In this document: in pieces, positions 21,688 to 34,533 of the stretch
Layout of the letters: each line of letters starts with the position of its first letter
How positions within the stretch are numbered: position 1 is the first letter of the stretch
Assembly (NCBI RefSeq): GCF_003856495.1
Contig: NZ_CP034118.1
Span: forward strand, 2,392,182-2,456,181
Length of the DNA: 64,000 bases
Reading direction: 5' to 3'
Origin: Staphylospora marina
GTDB taxonomy: Bacteria > Bacillota > Bacilli > Thermoactinomycetales > Thermoactinomycetaceae
Translations under genes and position numbers: made by a program
The notes under the pieces: model-generated
The model's input: the letters and a program-made list of their open reading frames with translations, nothing else
The model's database searches: none
Told to the model about the DNA's origin: nothing

Positions 21688-24009
21688 TTACTTCCGCTTC
21701 CGGGTTTTGCGATCTTTTTTCTTTTTGATTTTCTTTGCTTTGATTTTTTTGGTTTTGCCGGATTTCGGAGGCTCGACGGCATGCAGCTTGCCTTTTTTGC
21801 CGCGTCTTCTTTTCCCGGTCTCCGCTTCGGCGGGCGCTTTTGCTTTTCTCCCTTTTTTCCGGATCCGCTCCAAGCCTTCCCCGCCGAAGTGATCCAGCAG
21901 TTCAAAGTCGATCTTGCGTTCTTCGACGTTGACGCCGGAGACGCGGATGCGCACCTTGTCCCCGATGCGGAGCACGCGTCCGGAGCGCTCGCCGATCAGG
22001 CAGTAGTGCCGTTCGTCATACCGGTAGTAGTCGTCGGTGAGGAAGCTGATGTGCACCATGCCTTCCAGCGTGTTTTCCAGTTGGACGAACAGGCCGAAGG
22101 AAGTGACGCTGGAGATGATGCCTTCGTACTCCTCGCCGATCCGTTCCATCATGTATTCGGCGGCCTTGAGAGCCTGCGTTTCCCGCTCCGCGTCGACGGC
22201 GATCCGCTCGCGGATGGAGGATTGCTGTGCGGCGTCGGGCAGATACGCATTCAACCGGTCGATCCGCTCCACCGACAAGGCGCCGTTTTCGTGCACTTCG
22301 CGGATGATCCGGTGGATCAACAGGTCCGGATAACGCCGGATCGGTGACGTGAAGTGCGAATAGTACCGCGCGGCCAGACCGAAATGCCCCAAGCATTCCG
22401 CGGCGTATTTGGCCTGTTTCATCGAGCGGAGCATCACGGTGCTGATGATGAGCTCTTCCGGCTTGCCCGCCACTTTTTCCAGCAGCTGCTGCAAGGCGTG
22501 CGGTTTCACCTGATCCGCTTTTCCCTTGACCGAATGGCCGAACGTGGCGACAAGCTGGTAAAACGACTGCAATTTCTCCGCATCCGGATTTTCGTGGATC
22601 CGGTAGACGAAGGGAACGTTCAGATTGAAATAGTGCTCCGCCACCGTTTCATTGGCTTTGAGCATGAACTCCTCGATCAGTTGCTCGGCGATGGTCCGGG
22701 GCCTGCGCACCACATCGACCGGCCGTCCCTTTTCATCCACGATGATCTTGGCTTCGGGGAAATTGAAATCGATCGCCCCGCGGGCCATCCGCTTCCGGCG
22801 CAAGGTCATGGCCAGATCGGCCATCAGGCGGAAGTCTCCCACCAGCGGTTTGTACCGTTCGATCAGCTCCGGATCGTTGTCCAGGAGGATTTTCTTCACA
22901 TTGGTGTAGGTCATGCGCTCGTTGGTACGGATCACGCTGGGATAGATGTCGTACCGCACCACGTTTCCGGCGGGATCGATCTCCATGTCGCAGGTCATGG
23001 TGAGCCGGTCCACCCGCGGATTGAGGGAACAAATGCCGTTGGACAGACGCTTGGGCAGCATGGGAATGACCCGGTCCACCAGGTAGACGCTGCAGCCGCG
23101 CCGGTAGGCTTCCCGGTCGAGCGCCGATCCTTCCTTCACGTAATAACTGACGTCGGCGATATGTACGCCGAGCCGGATGTTTCCGTTGTCCAGCCGCTCC
23201 ACGGACACGGCGTCGTCCAGGTCTTTGGCGTCTTCCCCGTCGATGGTCACCATGTCCCAATCCCGGAGATCGCGCCGGCCCTTCAATTCTTCCTCCCGGA
23301 TTTCCTCCGGAACGCGTTCCGCCTCCGCCAACACTTCTTCGGGGAACTGTTCGGGCAGGCCGTGCTTGCGGATGACGGACAGAATGTCCACGCCGGGATC
23401 GTTTTTGTGCCCGAGGATTTCGATGATTTCCCCTTCGGCACTGAACCGGCCGGTGATCTGATGCAGTTTCACGACCACCTTCTGCCCGTCCCGCGCATTC
23501 ATCTGATGCTCGGCGGCGATGAAGATGTCCGCGCCAATCCGTTTGTCATCCGGAATCACGAAACCGAAATGGGAAGACAGCCGGTTGAACGTGCCCACGA
23601 TCTTGTCCCGCCCGCGTTTCAGCACGCGGACGATTTCCCCCTCCGGTCTGCGGCTTTCCGATTTGGCCCTGTGGATGCGAACCAGCACCAGATCGCCGTC
23701 GATCGCCCCGTTCATGTCGCTGGTGTGCACATACACATCCGGCTTGCCGGGGGTGTCGGGAATGACGAATCCGAATCCCTTGGCGGTTCCCTGCAGAGTT
23801 CCCCGAACCAGGTTGAACCGCTCCGGCACCCCGTAGCGGCGGGCACGGGTTTGGACGATCCAACCGTTCGCCTCCATTTCATCCAGCAGCAGTTCAAAGG
23901 GGCCCATCTCTTCTTCCGGCACCTGGAACACCTGGGCCAACTCTTCCCGGGTCATCGGTTTGTACGCACTTTCCTGCATGAATCGCCTGATATCCTGTTC
24001 TTTCACCAT
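21688..24009 (-). CDS. rnr: Ribonuclease R
   Basis: The enzyme has about 773 residues with an N-terminal helix-turn-helix (MVKEQDIRRFMQ), two cold-shock domains, an RNB domain (DGEDAKDLDDAVSVER with the catalytic Asp cluster, then HIADVSYYVKEGSALDREAYRRG), an S1 domain, and a Lys/Arg-rich tail (KKIKAKKIKKKKDRKTRKRK). RNase R is the 3'-5' exonuclease that degrades structured RNA and assists trans-translation. I chose the ATG at 24009 by family length. A GTG at 24060, overlapping the esterase stop as GTGA, is a real alternative and would add 17 residues. Confidence 0.96.
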   Translation of the reverse strand: MVKEQDIRRFMQESAYKPMTREELAQVFQVPEEEMGPFELLLDEMEANGWIVQTRARRYGVPERFNLVRGTLQGTAKGFGFVIPDTPGKPDVYVHTSDMNGAIDGDLVLVRIHRAKSESRRPEGEIVRVLKRGRDKIVGTFNRLSSHFGFVIPDDKRIGADIFIAAEHQMNARDGQKVVVKLHQITGRFSAEGEIIEILGHKNDPGVDILSVIRKHGLPEQFPEEVLAEAERVPEEIREEELKGRRDLRDWDMVTIDGEDAKDLDDAVSVERLDNGNIRLGVHIADVSYYVKEGSALDREAYRRGCSVYLVDRVIPMLPKRLSNGICSLNPRVDRLTMTCDMEIDPAGNVVRYDIYPSVIRTNERMTYTNVKKILLDNDPELIERYKPLVGDFRLMADLAMTLRRKRMARGAIDFNFPEAKIIVDEKGRPVDVVRRPRTIAEQLIEEFMLKANETVAEHYFNLNVPFVYRIHENPDAEKLQSFYQLVATFGHSVKGKADQVKPHALQQLLEKVAGKPEELIISTVMLRSMKQAKYAAECLGHFGLAARYYSHFTSPIRRYPDLLIHRIIREVHENGALSVERIDRLNAYLPDAAQQSSIRERIAVDAERETQALKAAEYMMERIGEEYEGIISSVTSFGLFVQLENTLEGMVHISFLTDDYYRYDERHYCLIGERSGRVLRIGDKVRIRVSGVNVEERKIDFELLDHFGGEGLERIRKKGRKAKAPAEAETGKRRRGKKGKLHAVEPPKSGKTKKIKAKKIKKKKDRKTRKRK

Positions 24010-24056
24010 ATGGTTTGCGCCGCCGCAAGAACGCATGGGATCATGGCGGCGAACCG

Positions 24057-24842
24057 TCACCTCTCTTTCACGTTCAGACCGATCCGCGGCTCACCGCTGC
24101 CGGTCACCGTCCGCACAAACGCTTCCACGTCACGGAACAGTTTCATTCGTTCTTTGTCCACCGTGATGATATGCGTCGACTTTTCGTACCACTTGAGCCG
24201 CTTCTCCGACGATCCGAGATGATCCAGGATATAGTGTGCACTCTTCTCCAAAATCAACTCATCCCGTGCCGCCTGAACCACCAGGGCCGGAACCTTCACT
24301 TCCGGAAGTTTCTTCTTCATCCGGCGAATCAGGCGAAGCAGCTCTCCCACGCATTTGACCGGCGTCCGGTCGTACGGAACCAGATGCGCCTCGATTTCCG
24401 GATCCCGGTGCACGGAGCGCGGTTTGAAGCGATACACATACTTGACGAGGTCGGCCAGAAACGCCCTCCGGTCCCGGATCCACACCGGCGCGCACATGGA
24501 AATCACCCCGTGTACGGGTCTTTCCGCCGCAAGCATCAGGGAAAGCACGCCGCCCATCGACAGACCCGCGACGAACAGATGATCCAGGTCCTCCCGCATC
24601 ATGCGGTCATGGGCGTCGAGCACCGCTTGCCACCAATCCTTCCACCCGGTTTTCTCCATGTCCTCGGGACTGGTCCCGTGTCCCGGCAGGAGGGGCGCAT
24701 ACACCGTGAATCCGCGGCTTTTGAAATACTCTCCCATCGGGCGAAGTTCCGACGGGGTTCCCGAAAACCCGTGTATCAACAGGATTCCCGTTTTTCCTTC
24801 CGGATAAAAAAAGGGCTCGGGAGAACGTACAACGGTTTTCAT
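24057..24842 (-). CDS. Carboxylesterase, Est30/YvaK family
   Basis: The alpha/beta-hydrolase has about 261 residues. It has the oxyanion motif LLIHGFSGTPSE, the nucleophile elbow GLSMGG, the Asp in ARDELI and the His in STHIITVD, the same arrangement as Geobacillus Est30. Such enzymes hydrolyse short-chain monoesters in the cytosol. The ATG at 24842 fits the family N-terminus; an upstream ATG at 24908 has no ribosome binding site. Its place between secG and rnr matches the B. subtilis secG-yvaK-rnr-smpB order. Confidence 0.92.
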   Translation of the reverse strand: MKTVVRSPEPFFYPEGKTGILLIHGFSGTPSELRPMGEYFKSRGFTVYAPLLPGHGTSPEDMEKTGWKDWWQAVLDAHDRMMREDLDHLFVAGLSMGGVLSLMLAAERPVHGVISMCAPVWIRDRRAFLADLVKYVYRFKPRSVHRDPEIEAHLVPYDRTPVKCVGELLRLIRRMKKKLPEVKVPALVVQAARDELILEKSAHYILDHLGSSEKRLKWYEKSTHIITVDKERMKLFRDVEAFVRTVTGSGEPRIGLNVKER

Positions 24843-24970
24843 CTCTCCATCCACTTCCTGAACCAGTGTCAAAAGGGTTTTTTCCCTCAGGGAAAATTTT
24901 CTATGCATTCACCATAGCACAACCGCGGGGGAAAAGAAATCGGGGAAACGAGGGGGGAGTTGGACAAAAG

Positions 24971-25000
24971 AAAAAGCCACCCGAAATCGGGTGGCTTTCG
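24971..25000 (-). terminator. Terminator of the 5S rRNA gene
   Basis: AGCCACCCG pairs with CGGGTGGCT, and on the minus strand TTTTTCTTTT follows. It begins right after the 5S 3' end. Confidence 0.88.
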
Positions 25001-25003
25001 GTT

Positions 25004-25118
<115 letters not shown>

Positions 25119-25126
25119 CGAAAATT

Positions 25127-25155
25127 ATATTAGCATGGATTGATGATCCTGACAA
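25127..25155 (-). promoter_or_regulatory. Promoter of the 5S rRNA gene
   Basis: On the minus strand TTGTCA, exactly 17 bases, TAATAT, placed about 8 bases before the 5S 5' end. Confidence 0.8.
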
Positions 25156-25277
25156 GAGGGGCACGCAAAAAATTTTCCCCGGCAAGAAAACGGCCGATGT
25201 CGGACGAGACCGGATGAACAGGGCAAACCGTCACTCCCGTCATCCGTTCACATCCCATCGGCACCACGAATCCATCG

Positions 25278-25511
25278 TCACTTGACGAAATAACCCACCA
25301 GCAGGGCCGCGATCATGAACAGGGTCGCCAAAACCCCGGTCAGCTTGCCGAGCAGCGCGTCGATTCCGCGGGCTTTCGCCTTGCCCATCAGGTGTTCGGC
25401 ACCGCCTGCGATCGCTCCGGACAGACCGGCGCTTTTGCCCGACTGCAGCAAGACGACAAGAATGAGACCGACGCTGATGACCGCAAGGATAATTTTGGAT
25501 GCCAGTACCAA
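25278..25511 (-). CDS. secG: Preprotein translocase subunit SecG
   Basis: The 77-residue protein has two membrane helices (IILAVISVGLILVVLLQ and LTGVLATLFMIAALLVGYFV) joined by a Gly/Ala-rich loop with SGKSAGLSGAIAGGAEHL, typical of SecG. It supports the SecYE channel. The TTG start at 25511 has GAGGAGG eight bases upstream and gives the normal length. It follows eno at the end of the glycolytic cluster. Confidence 0.94.
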   Translation of the reverse strand: MVLASKIILAVISVGLILVVLLQSGKSAGLSGAIAGGAEHLMGKAKARGIDALLGKLTGVLATLFMIAALLVGYFVK

Positions 25512-25640
25512 GGCAGAAACCTCCTCGCTCTGTTCACTGTTATGACAGTACCACATTCCCCCCCGCTTTTCAACGGGACAAGAGGCAAGAAAGCCTGTGT
25601 TCTTCAAATATTTTGTGAGATGCCCGTCTCGAAAGGCCAA

Positions 25641-25676
25641 AAAACCGGCCTCCCCCGCCGGGGGAAAGCCGGTTTG
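25641..25676 (-). terminator. Terminator after eno
   Basis: AAACCGGC pairs with GCCGGTTT around an inner CCCCCG/CGGGGG stem. Six T follow on the minus strand, 15 bases past the eno stop. Confidence 0.85.
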
Positions 25677-25688
25677 CGGATGAATTCG

Positions 25689-27056
<1,368 letters not shown>

Positions 27057-28595
27057 TCAACCTTCGACGATCAGAGACTGACCGTTCATCTCTTCCGGTT
27101 TCTCCACGCCCAGAAGGTGCAGGAGCGTCGGTGAAATATCGGCCAGAATGCCACCGTCCCGCAGCTTGACCGATTCGTCCGTGACGATCAGCGGCACTGG
27201 GAATGTGGTGTGGGCCGTGTGGGGACGACCCTGCTCGTCGATCACCATGTCCGCGTTGCCGTGATCGGCGGTGATGACGGCCACGCCGCCTTTCTCCAGC
27301 ACGAGATCGACGATGCGGCCGAGGCATTCGTCGACGGCTTCCACCGCCCGGATGGTCGGCTCCAGCTTGCCGGAATGTCCCACCATGTCCGGGTTGGCGA
27401 AATTGAGGATGATGGCGTCATGTTTGTCCGCTTCGATCTCCTTCAGCAAGGCATCGGTCACTTCATAGGCGCTCATTTCCGGTTTCAGGTCGTAGGTGGG
27501 CACCTTGGGCGAAGCGATCAGGATGCGCTCCTCTCCCGGGAACGTCGCTTCGCGCCCTCCGCTGAAGAAGAACGTGACGTGCGGATATTTCTCCGTTTCG
27601 GCGATGCGCAGCTGCTTCAGTCCGTGGCGGGAAACCACTTCCCCGAACGTGTTGACCAAATCGACCGACGGGAAGGCGATCTCGCCGCGGACGGTTTCGC
27701 TGTAGTGCGTCATGCAGACGTAATGAAGCCGCCGTGGCTGTTCCGGACCGCGGTCGAACCCGTCGAAATCCGGATTGGACAGGGCCTGCGACAGTTGAAT
27801 CGCCCGGTCCGGCCGGAAGTTGAAGAAGATGATCGCATCGTCGGAGCGGATGGTGGTCACCGGTTGTCCGTGTTCGGTGATCACGGTCGGCAGGACGAAT
27901 TCGTCAAAGGTGCCGCTTTCGTGCGACTCCCTGACGGCGGTCAGTGCATCCTCCGTCCGGATTCCCTCGCCGAGGACCATCGCCCGGTACGATTTTTCCG
28001 TCCGATCCCAACGACGGTCCCGGTCCATCGCGTAGTAACGGCCGTGCACGGTGGCCAGTTTTCCGGTCCCCAGCTCCTTCATCCTGGCCAAGAGGTCCTC
28101 CAGATAGCCCGGAGCACTGTCCGGAGCCGTGTCCCGGCCGTCGAGGAACGCATGCACATACACCCGGTCCAGCCCCTCGCGGCGGGCCAGTTCCAGGAGG
28201 GCGAACAGGTGCGCGATGTGGCTGTGCACACCGCCGTCGGACAACAGCCCCATCAGATGCAGGGAAGAACCCCGCTCCTTCGCGTGCCGGACGGCGCCCA
28301 GCAGCACCTCGTTTCCGAAGAACTCCCCGTCCTTGATCGATTTGGTGATGCGGGTCAGGTCCTGGTACACGATGCGGCCCGCTCCGATGTTCAGATGCCC
28401 CACCTCGGAGTTGCCCATCTGTCCGTCCGGAAGTCCCACCGCCTCTCCGCTCGCCTGGAGGGTGGTGTGGGGAAACCGGTTCCAGTACCGGTCAAAATTC
28501 GGTTTCTTTGCCTGGGCGACGGCGTTTCCTTCCGTTTCTTCCCGCAGGGCGAATCCGTCGAGGATGCAGAGGAGGACCGGCTTTTTCCGCGTCAC
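27057..28595 (-). CDS. gpmI: 2,3-bisphosphoglycerate-independent phosphoglycerate mutase
   Basis: The 512-residue enzyme has the alkaline-phosphatase-fold motifs [11 protein letters not shown], the catalytic Ser in [15 protein letters not shown], and the metal-binding [13 protein letters not shown] near the C-terminus. Mn-dependent GpmI is the mutase normal for spore-formers. The GTG start overlaps the tpiA stop as GTGA and has GGGGG seven bases upstream. Confidence 0.97.
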   Translation of the reverse strand: MTRKKPVLLCILDGFALREETEGNAVAQAKKPNFDRYWNRFPHTTLQASGEAVGLPDGQMGNSEVGHLNIGAGRIVYQDLTRITKSIKDGEFFGNEVLLGAVRHAKERGSSLHLMGLLSDGGVHSHIAHLFALLELARREGLDRVYVHAFLDGRDTAPDSAPGYLEDLLARMKELGTGKLATVHGRYYAMDRDRRWDRTEKSYRAMVLGEGIRTEDALTAVRESHESGTFDEFVLPTVITEHGQPVTTIRSDDAIIFFNFRPDRAIQLSQALSNPDFDGFDRGPEQPRRLHYVCMTHYSETVRGEIAFPSVDLVNTFGEVVSRHGLKQLRIAETEKYPHVTFFFSGGREATFPGEERILIASPKVPTYDLKPEMSAYEVTDALLKEIEADKHDAIILNFANPDMVGHSGKLEPTIRAVEAVDECLGRIVDLVLEKGGVAVITADHGNADMVIDEQGRPHTAHTTFPVPLIVTDESVKLRDGGILADISPTLLHLLGVEKPEEMNGQSLIVEG

Positions 28596-29359
28596 CGGTC
28601 ATCCCCCGCTTCCGCCGCTTGCACCAGCTTGATGAACGAAGCGGGATCCAGGCTGGCGCCTCCCACCAAGGCACCGTCGATGTTGGGCATGTCCAGCAGT
28701 TCCCGAATGTTGTCCGGCTTGACGCTGCCGCCGTACTGGATGCGCACCGCCGCGGCCGTCGAGGCATCGGTGAGCGAAGCGACCGTGTCACGGATGAAGG
28801 CGATCACTTCTTCCGCATCCTGGGCCGTGGCCGCCCGTCCCGTTCCGATCGCCCAAACGGGTTCGTAGGCGATGATGACGCGAGCCGCGTCTTCCGCGGA
28901 AATTCCTTGCAGCGCCTTCTCCACCTGTTGCCGGACGACCTCTTTGGTCCGTCCCTGTTCCCGCTCTTCCAGCGTCTCGCCCACACAGACGATCGGCACG
29001 AGCCCGCCGGCCAGCGCCGCTTTCAACTTGCGGTGAACCGTTTCGTCCGTTTCCGCGAAGTACGCGCGCCGCTCGGAATGCCCGATGATCGCGTATTTCA
29101 CGCCGATCGCCCGGAGCATCGGCACGCTGATCTCTCCGGTGAAGGCCCCTTCCCGTTCCCAATGCACGTTTTGGGCACCGAGACCCACTCCGGTGCCTTC
29201 CAGCGCCTTTCTCAGTGCCGGAAGCGCGACGAACGGGGCGCAGATGACCGCTTCCACCCCGTCCGGCAGCCGCGTGTCATGAAGCGCGGCCGCGAACGCT
29301 TCGGCTTCTTCCGGCGTTTTGTACATCTTCCAGTTTCCCGCGATGACAGGGGTACGCAA
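28592..29359 (-). CDS. tpiA: Triosephosphate isomerase
   Basis: The 255-residue TIM barrel has GNWKMYKT at the N-terminus, IIGHSERR (electrophilic His), the catalytic Glu in [15 protein letters not shown], and the phosphate loop YGGSVKPDN. Start is TTG with GAGGAGG eight bases upstream. It sits 12 bases after pgk and overlaps gpmI by 4 bases. Confidence 0.98.
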   Translation of the reverse strand: MRTPVIAGNWKMYKTPEEAEAFAAALHDTRLPDGVEAVICAPFVALPALRKALEGTGVGLGAQNVHWEREGAFTGEISVPMLRAIGVKYAIIGHSERRAYFAETDETVHRKLKAALAGGLVPIVCVGETLEEREQGRTKEVVRQQVEKALQGISAEDAARVIIAYEPVWAIGTGRAATAQDAEEVIAFIRDTVASLTDASTAAAVRIQYGGSVKPDNIRELLDMPNIDGALVGGASLDPASFIKLVQAAEAGDDR

Positions 29360-29371
29360 GGTGTTACCTCC

Positions 29372-30556
29372 TCACTCTTTGTCCTGCAGAACGGCCACGC
29401 CGGGAAGCTCCTTGCCTTCCAGGAATTCCAGGGATGCGCCGCCGCCGGTGGAAATGTGGTCGACGCTGTCCGCCAGGCCCGATTTCTCGATGGCCGCCGC
29501 CGAATCGCCGCCGCCCACGATGGTCATGGCGTCCGATTCGGCCAGTGCCCGGGCAACCGCGTTGGTTCCCTCGGCAAACCGGTCGAATTCAAACACGCCC
29601 ATCGGTCCGTTCCAGACGACCAGCTTGGACTGTTTCACCGCTTCCGCGAAAAGCTCGCGGGTTTTCGGTCCGATATCCAGCGCCATCCGGTCTTCCGGAA
29701 TCTTGTCGATGTCCACCACTTCCGCTTCCGCATCCGGGGCGAACCGGTCGGCCACCACGGCATCGACGGGCAGCAGCATGCGGACGCCTTTTTCTTCCGC
29801 CTTTTTGATGAACCCTTTGGCCAGTTCCACTTTGTCCTCTTCCAGCAAAGACTTGCCGATTCCGTATCCTTGCGCATGGACGAACGTGAAGGAGAGACCT
29901 CCGCCGATGATCAGGTTGTCCACCTTGTCCAGCAGGTTCTCGATCACGCCGATTTTGTCTTTCACCTTGGCACCGCCGATGATGGCCGTGAACGGACGGG
30001 CCGGATCGGACAGCGCCTTGCCCAGCATGTCGATTTCCTTCTGCATCAGGAATCCGGACACCGCCGGCAAATGTTGCGCGATTCCCGCAGTCGTGGCGTG
30101 AGCCCGGTGCGCGGTGCCGAACGCGTCGTTCACGTACAGGTCGGCCAGCCCGGCAAACGCCTTGGCCAATTCCGAATCATTTTTCTCCTCGCCGGGATGG
30201 AAGCGGACGTTTTCCAGAAGGAGCACGTCACCGTCCCGAAGAGCGGCCGCTTTGCTTCTCACTTCATCGCCGATCACGTCGTCCGTCTTGACCACGGGCT
30301 TGCCGAGCAGCTCGGACAAACGCTTGGCGACGGGAGTCAGGCGCATCTCTTCCACGACTTTGCCCTTGGGACGCCCCAAATGGCTGGCCAGAATGACGCG
30401 CGCTCCGTGATCGATGAGGTGACGGATCGTCGGAAGCGCCGCGCGGATCCTCGTGTCATCCATGATGACGCCGTCTTTGATCGGCACGTTGAAATCGACG
30501 CGGCAGAAGACCCGTTTGCCGCGGACATCCACATCAATGACCGATTTTTTGTTCAT
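29372..30556 (-). CDS. pgk: Phosphoglycerate kinase
   Basis: The 394-residue enzyme transfers phosphate from 1,3-bisphosphoglycerate to ADP. It has [11 protein letters not shown], the substrate-binding SHLGRPKG, and the nucleotide-binding [11 protein letters not shown] with the C-terminal [19 protein letters not shown]. The ATG at 30556 has GAGGAGG upstream. Confidence 0.98.
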   Translation of the reverse strand: MNKKSVIDVDVRGKRVFCRVDFNVPIKDGVIMDDTRIRAALPTIRHLIDHGARVILASHLGRPKGKVVEEMRLTPVAKRLSELLGKPVVKTDDVIGDEVRSKAAALRDGDVLLLENVRFHPGEEKNDSELAKAFAGLADLYVNDAFGTAHRAHATTAGIAQHLPAVSGFLMQKEIDMLGKALSDPARPFTAIIGGAKVKDKIGVIENLLDKVDNLIIGGGLSFTFVHAQGYGIGKSLLEEDKVELAKGFIKKAEEKGVRMLLPVDAVVADRFAPDAEAEVVDIDKIPEDRMALDIGPKTRELFAEAVKQSKLVVWNGPMGVFEFDRFAEGTNAVARALAESDAMTIVGGGDSAAAIEKSGLADSVDHISTGGGASLEFLEGKELPGVAVLQDKE

Positions 30557-30802
30557 CGGGGTTCCTCCTCGCATGGCAGACGAAAGAGGAGACAACCATC
30601 TCCTTCAAGCGGTCGGCAACGTCCCGGACGCCCTCCTCCGGTGACCCCCGGTCCCGCCGGCAGGCCGGTCCCGGAACACGCCTCCCGTTCCGGAGAGGGG
30701 TTGAATCTCCTCCCTGCAGCCATCGTCCGTTTTTCCCGAAACGAGTATAGCATATTTTCATTTAGTATGGCACTTTTCACGGACGAAATTGTGACGAAGC
30801 GC
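30557..30802 (-). promoter_or_regulatory. gapA-pgk intergenic region with candidate promoter and hairpins
   Basis: The 246-base gap is long for this operon. On the minus strand it starts with AT-rich sequence containing ATGCTATACTCG, a candidate -10 without a clear -35. GC-rich inverted repeats follow (for example CCGGAAC with GTTCCGG). It may hold an internal pgk promoter or an RNA processing or attenuation site. No open frame with a ribosome binding site is seen. Confidence 0.35.
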
Positions 30803-31816
<1,014 letters not shown>

Positions 31817-31896
31817 TCATTCCTCCTGGTTAAAGTCTCTTTCTGCAATTCTTCGTCACCGATCGAATCCGGTGCGATCCTCTTTGGGAGGTGCAC

Positions 31897-32937
31897 TCAA
31901 CATTCACGGACCGGTTCTTCCATTTTCAAAACGGCACGCGCGGCACCTTCGTCCGTCACCAGCACATCGCGCGACACGTGACCGCAAACGGCGCGGATCG
32001 CTTCCGCCTTGCCGGATCCGCCGGCCACCGCGACGATCCGCTTCACATGTATCAAATCCTCCAACCGGAGTCCGATGGTGCGGACCCGATGAACGATGTC
32101 CCCGTTTTGGTTGAAATAGTAGCCGAACGATTCACCGACGGCTCCTTCGCGCACGAGTTTTTCCACCACTTCTTCCGGTGATCCCCGTCTTCTGGCCATC
32201 GCCCGGGCATCTCCGATCCCGTGAACCACGATGCGGGCCTGGCGGATTTTCTCCAACACTTCCCGTACTCTCGGCTCGCGGATCATCGTCTGGTAAGCTT
32301 CATCCCCCAGCTCCTCCGGGACGTGCAGGAGCCGGTATGAACTTCCCGTCCGCATGGCCATCCGCGACACGATCCAGTTGGCTTCCAGCTCCACCCGCTC
32401 GCCCATGCCTCCCCGGGTCGGCACGAAGGTGACGGTTTTCAACACCGGATGGGCGGGCAACTCCTCCGCCAGCTCCAACACGCTGCTGCCTCCCGACACC
32501 GCGATGACGCCATCCGGTTCGGCCAGCTCCGCGAGCAGCCTGGCCGCCGCGCGTCCCATCTCTTTCTTCACCCAGGCGCTGTGGTCGGAATCACCGGGAA
32601 CGATGATCGCCCGCCGGATCCCGAGAACGGACGCCAACCTCTCTTCCAATCCGCGAAGTCCGGCCATTTCCCGGATGAACGGCTCCGCATCCGTCAGAAT
32701 GGACTGACCGGCCTCCGTCAGTTTCATGCCTGCGGAGTCCACCCGGATCAAGCCTTGTTCCCTCAGAAAATCGGTCTCCGCCCGGAGAACCCGTTCCGTC
32801 ATGTCCAGGGCGCCCGCCAGCGCTCTTCGGCCCACCGGCTGCATCCATTGAATCTGCCTCAGGATCCGGTAGCGCCTGTGCATGTCGTTCAACAGCTCCG
32901 GCACGAGCCGTTTTTGAATCTCCAGCAATTGCTCCAT
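31897..32937 (-). CDS. cggR: Central glycolytic gene regulator CggR (SorC family)
   Basis: The 346-residue repressor has an N-terminal winged-helix (RYRILRQIQWMQPVGRRALA, then MTERVLRAETDFLREQGLI) and a sugar-phosphate-binding SorC domain with VIAVSGGSSVLE and FVPTRGGMGE. CggR represses the glycolytic operon until fructose-1,6-bisphosphate rises. The ATG at 32937 has GGAGG seven bases upstream. It is immediately upstream of gapA, and a matching operator lies at 33055-33091. Confidence 0.96.
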   Translation of the reverse strand: MEQLLEIQKRLVPELLNDMHRRYRILRQIQWMQPVGRRALAGALDMTERVLRAETDFLREQGLIRVDSAGMKLTEAGQSILTDAEPFIREMAGLRGLEERLASVLGIRRAIIVPGDSDHSAWVKKEMGRAAARLLAELAEPDGVIAVSGGSSVLELAEELPAHPVLKTVTFVPTRGGMGERVELEANWIVSRMAMRTGSSYRLLHVPEELGDEAYQTMIREPRVREVLEKIRQARIVVHGIGDARAMARRRGSPEEVVEKLVREGAVGESFGYYFNQNGDIVHRVRTIGLRLEDLIHVKRIVAVAGGSGKAEAIRAVCGHVSRDVLVTDEGAARAVLKMEEPVREC

Positions 32938-33054
32938 TCGACTTCCTCCATCCCGACCGGACGAAACACGCATGGTCATCCACAGGATGTCCACCGCAGC
33001 GGAAATGATCACACCGAACGCAACATGTTTCGCTTCCGTCAGGAATCTCTGATA

Positions 33055-33091
33055 GGGACAAAACAAGTCCCGGATGTCTCATTTTTGTCCC
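33055..33091 (-). promoter_or_regulatory. CggR operator
   Basis: The minus strand reads GGGACAAAAATGAGAC then ATC and CGGGACTTGTTTTGTCCC. Two direct repeats of the GGGAC-N6-7-GTC type match the known B. subtilis CggR operator layout. The site is about 120 bases upstream of cggR, so the whole operon should be self-regulated. Confidence 0.8.
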
Positions 33092-33189
33092 ATGCACCCC
33101 AAAAAAAGATCCCCGCCTGCACAGAGGGATTGCAACCTTATTTTATCAAACCCTGCAGCGGAGAGGAAAGGGGGTTCTTTTTGGAACAT

Positions 33190-34533
33190 TCAAAGAAAGC
33201 GCTTCCGTCCGTTCGAAGACGGAATCCCCATCTCTTCCCGGTATTTCGCCACGGTTCTGCGGGAGATCCGGATCCCTTCTCCGGAAAGCATTTCGGCGAT
33301 TTGCCGGTCGGACAGCGGCTGTTGTCTGTTTTCGCCGTCGATGATGCTGCGGATCTTCTCTTTCACCGTTCCCGAAGCCAGATCATCCCCGGCCGTCGTG
33401 GACAGCCCGGACGGGAAGAAGAAGCGGAACGGATACAAGCCGCGCGGCGTTTGCATGTACTTGCCCCGGGTCACCCGGCTGACCGTCGACTCGTGGACGC
33501 CCACTTCTTCGGCGATTTGCTTGAGCGTGAGCGGCTTCAAATACTCCATGCCTCCGTCGAGAAACTCCCGCTGCCGGTTCACGATCGCTTCGGCCACCCG
33601 GTGAATCGTGTCGCGCCGCTGCTCGATGCCGCGGATCAGCCAGAGGGCGGATTGCATCCAGTTTTTCACGTAGCGCACCGTTTCTTCATCGGAGGTTCTG
33701 CCGCGAAGGAGCGCCTTGTAACTGTTGTTGACCACCAGCCCGGGCATCTCGCTTTCGCTGAGCCGGACCGCATATTCCCCGTCCACTTTTTCCACGATCA
33801 CGTCCGGCACGACATAGCGCGGGGCTTCCGCCGTGTATGCCGCTCCCGGCTTGGGATTGCAGGAGCGGATCTCGTCCACCGCCTCCTGCACGTCCGCCAC
33901 GTCCGCCCCGAGCGCCGCGGCGATCTTTCGCCATTTCCCTTCCGCCACGTCCCACAGGTGATCGCGAGCGATCGGGATGGCGAGCGGATGGCAACGTTCC
34001 CGCCGCCTGAGCTGAATCTCCACGCATTCCGCCAGAGAACGGGCCCCCACGCCGGCCGGGTCCATCGATTGAATCACGCCGAGGCACTCTTCGGCCACTT
34101 CGTCGGAAACGAGAAAGCGCTTACATACCGAAACCCACTCAGGGTCGATGTATCCCTTTTCATCCAGCAGGTGGATCAGCTCGCGGCACACTCTCTTGCG
34201 CACCGGATCCAGGTCGTATTCGAACAGTTGCGCTTCCAGCACTTCCGCCAGCGTCTCCGGTCCCGCGGTCTGAGGTTCCGGCTCCGGCATCTCCACGCTC
34301 CGGTCCGCGCGAAAAGCCGGTCGGCCGGGCCGGTCCAGATATTCCAGCCATCTGAGCAGATCTGCCCCGTCTTCCAGTTCGAGCAGCGGATTTTCCGCCA
34401 ATTGTTCTTCAAGATGTTCCATCAGATCCAAAGCGGAACCCTGCAGAAGCTGGATGGCTTGGCGCAATTCCGGAGTGAGCACCATTTTCATCCGTTGTTC
34501 CTGGAACAAGCCAAGATTCATCTGGAGAGCCAT
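33190..34533 (-). CDS. rpoN: RNA polymerase sigma-54 factor
   Basis: The 447-residue protein has the Gln/Leu-rich activator region (MNLGLFQEQRMKMVLTPELR), the core-binding domain, a helix-turn-helix (LKQIAEEVGVHESTVSRVTR) and the RpoN box (SRRTVAKYREEMGIPSS). It recognises -24/-12 promoters together with enhancer-binding activators, none of which is encoded in this window. It lies just upstream of cggR, as in several Bacillales. Confidence 0.97.
   Translation of the reverse strand: MALQMNLGLFQEQRMKMVLTPELRQAIQLLQGSALDLMEHLEEQLAENPLLELEDGADLLRWLEYLDRPGRPAFRADRSVEMPEPEPQTAGPETLAEVLEAQLFEYDLDPVRKRVCRELIHLLDEKGYIDPEWVSVCKRFLVSDEVAEECLGVIQSMDPAGVGARSLAECVEIQLRRRERCHPLAIPIARDHLWDVAEGKWRKIAAALGADVADVQEAVDEIRSCNPKPGAAYTAEAPRYVVPDVIVEKVDGEYAVRLSESEMPGLVVNNSYKALLRGRTSDEETVRYVKNWMQSALWLIRGIEQRRDTIHRVAEAIVNRQREFLDGGMEYLKPLTLKQIAEEVGVHESTVSRVTRGKYMQTPRGLYPFRFFFPSGLSTTAGDDLASGTVKEKIRSIIDGENRQQPLSDRQIAEMLSGEGIRISRRTVAKYREEMGIPSSNGRKRFL

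Noticed and set aside
22354-24222. A 622-codon plus-strand open frame
   Set aside because: It is antisense to rnr; RNase R motifs on the minus strand are unambiguous.
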